A DNA stretch of 64,000 bases from Dipetalonema caudispina. Its lineage: Eukaryota; Nematoda; Chromadorea; Rhabditida; Onchocercidae. The notes beneath the pieces are model-generated. The model was not told the origin of the DNA. It worked only from the letters and a program-made list of their open reading frames with translations, and ran no database searches. The DNA lies in NCBI GenBank assembly GCA_013365325.1, contig JABVXV010000268.1, forward strand, positions 1-64,000. Reading direction: 5' to 3'. Position 1 is the stretch's first letter. The number at the start of each line of letters is the position of its first letter. Shown piece by piece: positions 1 through 14,900 of this stretch. The position numbers and the translations under genes are program-made.

Positions 1-4250
<4,250 letters not shown>

Positions 4251-4398
4251 GTTAAAATTCCTGTGAAATTATAACAACTGTAATCGGTGAATTCTAAAAA
4301 AGACAAGGAAAAAATTGCAAGAAAATTTACGATATTCCGAATGCATCAAATGTCGAAAGCCGAAAGTACAGTAAAAGATATTGATGACATCGAAAAAA
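4251..4398 (+). CDS. Candidate first exon of the nuclear receptor gene
   Basis: A good nematode-like acceptor (ctatttttag) ends at 4,250. The first ATG after it is at 4,341 and opens a frame reading MHQMSKAESTVKDIDDIEK. A GT at 4,399 would leave one base and so match the entry phase of the exon at 5,824; the donor AAA|GTTCAC is weak. A better-looking donor at 4,371 (GTAAAAG) gives phase 0 and would not fit without another exon. The acceptor followed directly by a start could be a spliced-leader trans-splice site. This is an inference from position, phase and splice-site look only; the peptide has no recognisable domain. Confidence 0.25.
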
Positions 4399-5823
<1,425 letters not shown>

Positions 5824-5907
5824 ACAGTAATGATTTGTTATGCACGGTATGTGGTGATCAGGCAACAGGACGACATTACGGAACAATTGCATGTAATGGA
5901 TGTAAAG
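5824..5907 (+). CDS. NHR exon: first zinc finger
   Basis: Acceptor tttctctag, donor aaag|gtaggt. It enters with two bases of a split codon and ends phase 1 (Gly split). It encodes [16 protein letters not shown] and then IACNGCK: all four Cys of zinc finger I and the start of the P-box. Confidence 0.93.
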
Positions 5908-8900
5908 GTAGGTTTGCTATATAATTAATTCCAAATTTAATTAATTAAAAGTAAAAAAAAATGATTCGTCCTATAATTATCATTGTCAAATATCTTGTAC
6001 TATTTACTACCTGTCATCATTAATTAAACATTCGATATGAGAATATTTCGGAAGAAATCTCTTCATTTTCTTCTTTCATTTTGTTGTTTTTCGCTGTCAG
6101 AAATAAAGTTATGACCTTTTCCCACGCGAAACTTCAGCAGTGAATTGCAATAAAAATTCCCAATACCATCTGTCGCAAAATCCAAATAAATTTCGTGAAG
6201 GAAGGAATAATACATCTCTTGTAATTAAAGTAACTGATGTTTCATTTCGTAATGAACCAATTCATTTTATAAATTGTTAACATAAATCATTTACTTATAT
6301 ACATCCTTGTCTGAGATATCAACACAATACGTCTTTATTATCTGTGGTTAAGATATGCTTAAATCAGATCCGACAGGAACGCACTGTCCTTTGTTCATTT
6401 CCTTAAAATAAGATTGCAACATTGTACCCTTTGTGTTAAATGCTTAAGCTAGGATTGTAATACATTATCCTCTGTGTCATATACTTATGACAGGGTTACA
6501 ATAATGTTTCCAGTAGGCCACTCCCACTACACACACATATATATACAAGGATCATGGCTTTACGGGGCTCACTCAATCACCTTATTCACTTACAAAGCTA
6601 CGATTCACTCCTACTTCTGTTTTATTCTTTTTATTTGGGCCTTTCCATTACCAGTCATTTCAGTCACTCTTAACTTATTACGCTGTAAAAATTATTGTAG
6701 CATCTGCTGGTATTAATTGCTGTGTCATTCAATAAATTCTATATTCAACTACTTGTCGTGAAACTCAATCAAGAGGACTGTACTGTCGTCTACAAAAATA
6801 CAAAGTCCTTCTACCACAAATAATATTCCACGACAAATTTTTGATGCCACGAGCCGGGAACATGTCTACCATTATAATTAAAGAAGCGGAACCGGCAAAG
6901 GAGAAATTCGAAAAACTTCTCGAAGAAGTCAAAGAAATGCATCCAACACCGTTGGATCAAATGTTGACAAAAGAAGAAACCCTTGAACAATACGAGGCCA
7001 GAAAAACCATCATCGAAGAAAAAATAATGCACCTCGAACTACACCTTGGTACTCTCGAAACCGCCAATGCAAATAGGACACAATACATCTAACAAGTCTC
7101 GACCCCATCAAGAAGAAGAGAAGAAAAGATGGTCGGTGACGAGAAAGGTATTTTAAAATTAATAAGTGAAGGAAAAGAAGTTATGTATAAAAACGATTAT
7201 GAGTTAGTACTCCAACGCCTAAAACACGGCTACATGAAGAATGAACTAACTCGTCAACAAGAATCAATCCAGGTGGCATATTATCCAACGGTAAATTTGC
7301 CATAATTACCATTGCCTACATTCAGTGGTAATTCAAAATTATGGAGAGGATTCTGGAGAAATTTTGATGCAGCAATGTATCTACAAAACATTTCCAGATA
7401 TTCAAAAATTGAATTGCTTAACAGCATGTCTTAAAGGAGACACTTTACTAGCCGTCAGAGGGTACGACATAATACCATTATAAGGGAGGTCTTTATTGAG
7501 AAGTTTGGGCAATCGGACATAATTAAGAAATCACTCTATAACGAGTTACATTCCATCAAGAAAAACGGCAAAGAATGCAGGATAACAATCGAAAGAATAC
7601 TACGACAGCTGGAAGCAATCGGTGAGAATTTGAAACATTATCGAAACTACCATAGAAAATAAGTTACCTATTTTTGTATTACAGAAAATTTATGAACATC
7701 ATGATCAATAACCAAACTCCGATAATCATTATGTGAGTTGGCCCAAACAGATGAGGAAGTGATTAGAAGTCAATCTCTTACTAAAGAAGGGCTGATAGAG
7801 TTTAACCCAAAGAAGAAATAATATGACACTAAAGGAGAAACTTCAGCTTTCACCGTGACAAATTAATCAAAATCAAGTGGTCCTAAGTCAACCACAAATT
7901 CAAAGAAACTCATTAAAGAGAACAAGAGACCAAGCGTATTCTGTAATAAGAACTATTGGGATAATGAATGTAATGCATGTCTCAACTGTCTTCGAACAGG
8001 ACATGCAACAAATAATTGCGACGGAAGGAAACGTTTATGTTTCCATTGCAAAGCTACACACAAAATTGCACTTGTTATGCAAAATATGATGCACTAGCTA
8101 GTGGATTAAACAGAGAAGAAACGGATTCAACAATCGTTAATACAACAACTCAATCAATGAATCAACAAAGCAAGGAAAGTTTACTTTTGTGCAAGGAGAT
8201 TAAAGTAATTAACCTAAATCGGCTGGATATTCAAGAAGAAGGTCTAGCCTTATTTGACATAGGCTCACAATCATCCTTTATATCGAAGAAATTAGCAGAT
8301 CGATTAAAGCTAGAAGGAACCACAGAAGAAAAGTTGAAACTCTTCTCATTTAGTAACAAAACTCCGAAGTTATGCCGGACAACTGAAGTAGAAATCGGAG
8401 TAAGAACTCTGGGATCTGAAATCATAACTGCTGATACTTATGTGTTAGATTATCTAAGTAATTAAGTCGACTTATCATGATTTGCCGCGCATGATTTGTC
8501 AAGAACAACTAGATGCGGAAGTAGGGTATTAAAAACAGCTGGATGTACTTATTGGAGCTGATTACTTTTTTGACTCCATGCCGCCAAACGAAATCCATCA
8601 CATGATGTCAGGATTCTACATAATTCTCACGAAGGTTGATCCTATAATAAATGGAGGTGGATATATCAACAAATCTCGTAATTATGATGGAGATCAAAGC
8701 AAATTCGAGATAGATCCTGTTAAAACTAAATCATTAATCGTAAATGCTGTTACTATAAATCGAGACGTAGATCAGTTCTTGAAACTAGAACTGATAGGCA
8801 TTCAGTAAGCAGATTCAAACGACAATGAGAAGGCTTTCAAATAGTTCAAACAAGGTATCATTAAAAAAAGATAAAAGATATCAAGTTCGTTGGCCATGGA

Positions 8901-11900
8901 AAGATTCGAAGATCATCTAAATGACAATTACAGTCTTTGTTTCGGAAGGCTAAAAACACGAATCAAACTAACAAACCACTGCCTAGTCGTTATAACGAGA
9001 TAATTCAAGAACAAATGCAGTCTAACATAATCGAAGAAGTGTTTTCAGATATGAATCAGGTTGGTATCATACATTATTTGCCTCATCATGAAGTACTGAC
9101 ACCAGGCAAATCTACAACAAATCTAAGAATCGTTTACGACGCATCAGCCCGTCTTAAGGGAAAGAAAAGTCTAACCGATGTCTTGTATCGAAGTCCAATA
9201 ACGCTCCCTGACTTAATTGGAGTATTACTTCGCTTTCATTCAATGAATAACGTAATAGTGGCTGATATAGAAAAGGCATTTCTTCAAATAGAAACTGTAT
9301 CAGATTCCTTTGGTTAAAGAATATTGATGGGTAAGTAAACAAAACAAACATGAGCTGTTATCGATTTAAAAGAGTTCCATTTGGAGTAATATCATCGCCC
9401 TTTCTGTTATCAGCCACACTTCACTACCACTTGGAAAACCATCAAAGTAGAATTGCTCGCGAAATTAGGAAGAATCTTTATGTTGATAATGTAATAATAT
9501 CAACTGAAGGAACAGAAGAAGCCCTTAAGAAATATAAGGAAATGAAATCCATCTTTAACGATGCTTCAATGAATAGAAGAGAGTTTCTCTGATGATCGAA
9601 AATTCAGTGAACAAATTCCAGAGCATGATAGAGCAGAAGTAAATCAATCAAAGAAAATTCTTGGTGTTAAGTGGTATCATACCAAGGATATTATCCACCT
9701 AACGTTGGATCGGAAGCAAATTAACGAAGAAGACAATCCTACAATTTGTGGCTTCTCAATATGGTCCATTAGGATTTTTGGTCCCGATAATGATATAATT
9801 CAAACTGTTTTTTCAAAATTTATAGAGGAAAAATGCTTCATGCGACCAATTACTAAGTGTAGAAAATGAAAGGGCATGGGGTATGCATATAAATGAATGG
9901 CAAACGAATGTGAGGGGAATACCTCGACACACCACTCTATTGAATCGAACACAAATTCATATCTTCACGGATGCATCATCTAGAGCTTATTCAGCAGTTG
10001 TATATATTCGAGACGAAGAAACCTTCTTCTTAGTTTTCGCCAAGTCTCGAATTGCGCCAATCAAAGGTATGAGCATACCTCGATTAGAGTTGTTAGCAAT
10101 ACTCATAGGAGTAAGAGCAGTTTAATTCGTTACAAAACAAATGGATTTAACAAATGTGCCTACAGTACTATGGTCAGATTCCCAATATGCCTTACGTTGG
10201 CTACAAAATCATTCTCAGTTATTACCAGCTTTCATACAGAACCGAGTCGAAGAAATAAGAAGAGTTAAAATTTCTTTTCGTTATATTCCCAGCGAACACA
10301 ATCCAGTCGATGCGGCAGCAAGGGGGCTCTCGCTAAAAAACTCAAGAATTGCGAAGTATGGTGGAAGGGCCAATATGGTTGAAGGAGAATCAAAATGGCG
10401 ACAGTGGGAAGTTAACCTCGTAGAAATTCTCGAGAAAGAAAATTCCGATAATGAGTAAGAAATCACCATAAAGATTACTACTCAAACCATCAAAAAAAGT
10501 TTCCAACTCATAGATGCAATCCGATTCAGCAAATGGTTAAGATTACTAAGGGGGACTGTCGTAATATTAATTGCTGTGATATTCAATAAATTCTATATTC
10601 AACTAATTGTCGTGATACACAATCAAGAGGACTGCACTGTCTTCGACAAAAATATAAATTCCTTAAACCACAAATAATATTCCACGACACATCAGTTTTC
10701 TGGAATGACATTTTGAACATTAAGAATATTACTCTTTCTTTGGCCATAATGTTATGGTGTGGACTGTGGTTCTTTTTTTGCCACAAAAAAAAAGATAGGG
10801 AGAAAAATGTAGTCCGTATTAATTAAATTAAGTGGGAAGATGTAATTTAGCTCATTAGAGACTTTTTACAGGTTTCTTCAGGCGAACTATTCGGCGTGGT
10901 TACAGATACACGTGTCGTTTCAATGGCAATTGCAATATTGACAAACGTAAGCTACTCATAGAAGTTTTTTCCAACAAAATTTTGTTACCAAGACGACTTT
11001 TATCTTTATTAATATACGAAGTATTTTTCTATTAATTTGAGATCTAATACGTCATTTTGAAGTGAAATGATTTTTTCGCTTCTTTAATTTTTCATTAACT
11101 GATATTTGATCAGAAATTTAAATAATTAAAAAGATTTTTCCTTCCTTTTTCCACAAAGTGTTAAGTTTTGCCTTCATCGTCACTGTTATTAAATTGATTT
11201 TTGAAGAAATTAAGTTTGTGAATGTTAGATAAATTTAAAAAACTTAGATCAATACCAAATAAGAGGCAAAAAATTTCAAAGTCATAATAAAATATTACAG
11301 TATGCCGGAAACCAAGTAATCGTATATTTGATTACTGTAAGTAATTGTAAACCAATATTGCCTTACGGTAGATAGTGCGTTTATCTATGAATAGCATGTA
11401 AAATTTGAAGAAAAAATAAACATTTTATTATTTCTAATTTCTTTCATTTTCAAATATTAACACTGAACAAAAAGCAATCATTTCAATAGTAGAACAAAAA
11501 AAAAAAAAGAAAAAGAAAAAGGAAAGGAAAATTACAAGAATAGAAATATATTTGCTTAAATTTGTAGTTCTTTTTCTGTTTTTTTTTATTTTGTTTTGTT
11601 TTTTTCAATTTGTCATTTTTTTCGCAAACAGCTGCATACCCTTTTCTATTAATTTCATTTATCAAAACTTTTCAATAAAAGTGATTTTATCAAATTATCA
11701 AAAAAAATTTCTTTCTTTTCTTTTATTTTTCGAAAATTACTTTCTCAAAATTGATTTTTTTCTTCCAAATTTTTTCTGCTTCAAAAAATTTTTCTGTAAG
11801 ATACTAATCTAAAAATTGATCTGTTTATTAAAAAAAAAAAAAAATGAGCAGAATATGAATTAGTTTACAGATAATCGAGCAGTTTGTCGCTCATGTCGTT

Positions 11901-14900
11901 ATATGCGTTGCATTAATGCTGGAATGAAAATAGATGGTAAGTTGATCAAATATATTTTATACATTTGCAAATTATGAAAAAGATTTCTTTAATTATTTTT
12001 GATTATTATTTACCGCAGGTAGTAATGTTGAGTATTGTTATCATACAAATTATATCATAGAATAATTTAAATTGTTGATAACTTTTAAATAATCGCTAAC
12101 TTGTTGAATTGCTCCAATTGAGATGGAAGAATGAGAATTATTCAATGGTTTAGCATTGATATCAATTTACTAAATAATTCCAATTTGTCCAAAAAAAGGA
12201 AAAAACAAATAAAATGATTGTGTTTTTTTTGATCTTTGATTTTTGAAATTCAATTAGGAATAATAATAATCAAAATAGGGAAAATGAGTGATAATACAAA
12301 ATAAAGGAAGCGTTAAGTTGTTAATTTGGAAGGAAATTGAAGTTGAAAATTTGAAAAAGGAAATAGTTTGTCGTTAATTTAGCCGTACATATCTTTAAAT
12401 AGCGTAAAATTTTTTCTAATTAGGAAGAATTTGAAAAGCTGTTTATTATATCAGTGCGTATTACACTATGATTTCAATAAGTTTTATTTTAATATAAATA
12501 TTGTTTCGGTAAGATTGTAATATTATTATTACAATAAATATATATTATTAAGCAATGCTTTTAAGTATTATTATTTACGTATTATTCTATTTAATAATTC
12601 AACAAATGTTACTTCTCCAATCAATTTAAGTATTATTTGGCATTTTATGAAATATCCTACAATGATTTTTTGAAAACAAATAGTTCTTAATTGAGAGAAA
12701 TTAAAAATCCAATTAGCAACAATTAAAATGGTTGGTTAATATTTTTAGTTTTGATACGTTACTCCATGCATTTGAATAATTTCAAATTTAAAATCATCCT
12801 TATTATCCTTTAGATGTGATAATATTAATGTATGCTAATTTTTCGTATAGTATTTTCAATCATATTATATTACAATATTATTAAGTCCTTATTAGTGCTG
12901 TAATATCCTTTAATACTTATTTATGATATTAATATTATTCAATATATTCAGGTTGCAGGGCTTCATCATCAACTTAGTGCTACCATTTATTTATTTATTT
13001 TTTTTCAGCAGTGCAAAATGAGCGTGACGTAATCGGTAGACGGAATCGTACGCCATCAACATCATCACCTTCGACAAGTGTCACCGCTGCTGTAGCCCAA
13101 AGTACAACCAGTAATGGATTATTGAATATAAAATTAGAACAAGCCAAAGCAACCAATCGAAAGCAATCTTCTCGCAATGGGTATTCTGGCCATTAATTTC
13201 AACTTGTCATTTATCGAATAATTGCTTACTAAGTGCTAAAACATCATCAGTTAACGACAAATTCAGGCAATTTATGGTTTCCTCAACAACTTCTTCGTCA
13301 TCATCATCAGCTTCACCATTGCCATCATGGGATACGCCACGATCATTGTTGGAAAGTCTTCTTCTATCAGAGAAAAAAATGCAAAGTTTGAGAGAAACAA
13401 TTATGAAGCAAACTGATGCTCCATTATGGACAAAAAATCAATTGGTAAACAAAAAAAAAAATTGTTCGAAAAAAACTTTTTTTTTCTGATTTTTATTTAG
13501 ACTTATTTTTAAATGTTTAGTTATGGAAATTTTTTGATCAATTAAAAATACTCAAAAAACTACGAATTAAAAGTTATTGGTAATAGTACAAATATTGATG
13601 CATATATTTTATTCTGATATTTTATGAAGATTGTAATTTCGGCACATTTTTCTGTTGGTGTAATTTCAGAGAAGGTTTATTATTTTGAATAAAAGATTAA
13701 AATAGGCAATTTTCCGAATTTTATTTTTCTTTTCCGGAAATTGAAGTGTAAATTATAGTATGGAACAAGTGATGCTGGACGTACAGCAACCATTAGGGAT
13801 ATTTATACGAGTATTCACAGTCAGTTATTACTTGTAATTGAATGGGCCAAAACACTATCACCGTTTGCGGCACTTTCAACAGATGATCAGGTATTGCATT
13901 TTTTGTTTCCGGCTTTCATTTCTGTTCTGTACTCTGCTAAATTCTACAAAGAACCGGATAATATGGGATAGTATTAATTTAAAGTGAAATTAGGAATAAA
14001 TAATACATCTAATTAAAAAAAAAAAAATCAATTATTCATATTAGAAATTGCAACGTTTCATTCTAAATGATTTTGTCAAATAAATCGAAGCAATGAGCAA
14101 TGAGAGATTTTTGTTATATTTCATCTTCAATCAATAATTTATTTTTTACAACATTTCTAACAAATATTGCCGGCAAGTACAATAATGTTACAAAATGAGA
14201 AAACGATAATACTTTGATAATGATTAGATTAGTCTTTAATCTTATTATAATCGTATATTAATCATAATATTTCCTAATTATTTCTATATCAATAACGCAG
14301 TAACCGGATTGTTATCTATCAATAATGATTTGTGATCAATTAGAAGTATCAATTTATCATATAATCATTATATTTAATTCATTCATTTAAATTCTATAAG
14401 TTTTTAACTCCCCAATTTCTAGACAGCATTACTAAAGAACTATGCTTCACAACATATTATCCTTGGTGTTTCATATCGTTCGAAAGATAATTCTGATTTC
14501 CTGAAATTACTCAACGATTCGTGCATACCACGTTGTGGTGATCGTAATAGTACAGAATATCTCGAGTATGAATTTTCTTCTTTCGCTCTTCCTTCTTCTT
14601 TTCTTTTCTTTTTTTTTCACCACTTATTATCAATATTGTTTGTGAAAAACTTCATTTAAATTATTTAATGAAATAATAATTTCATTAGCTATTAGATTGC
14701 TTGGTTAATTAGTAACTTCATTGGAAATAATTCATGCATTTTTTTACTGGCATCAAGATGACAGGAAAGAATGATAACTAACTATGTTAAATCATTTTTA
14801 TATGAAATTTCAAGGAATAGGCAAAATTTACTTCAATTTAATTGATGATTATTAATTGGATGTGCATGTTTTCTCTGCTAAGAAATGTAAAAAGGACAGA

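Larger units (their letters stand above)
6705..10689 (+). mobile_element. BEL/Pao LTR retrotransposon, decayed and integrase-less
   Basis: The element is 3,985 bp long, with LTRs at 6705-6835 and 10557-10689, and a 4-bp CATC duplication on both sides. Between the LTRs, in order, are remnants of gag with zinc knuckles, an aspartic protease-like domain, a reverse transcriptase and RNase H: the BEL/Pao order up to that point. All reading frames carry stops and frameshifts. RNase H runs almost straight into the 3' LTR, so the integrase and the usual C-terminal domain are missing and the element is shorter than the usual 5-7 kb. By eye the LTRs are about 88% identical, which suggests an old insertion. 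It lies in the same orientation as the host gene. Confidence 0.93.
5908..10871 (+). other. NHR intron enlarged by a BEL/Pao insertion
   Basis: Donor gtaggt, acceptor ctttttacag. Of its 4,964 bases, 3,985 are the retroelement. Without it the intron would be about 1 kb, like its neighbours. The 5' part also holds a degenerate tandem repeat (6,308-6,515); nothing else gene-like is seen. Confidence 0.9.

Noticed and set aside
6811..7032. 73-codon frame on the - strand
   Set aside because: It is the antisense shadow of the gag start of the retroelement.
8937..10458. The retroelement as an active polymerase source
   Set aside because: Several stops and frameshifts and the lack of integrase make activity impossible without outside help.
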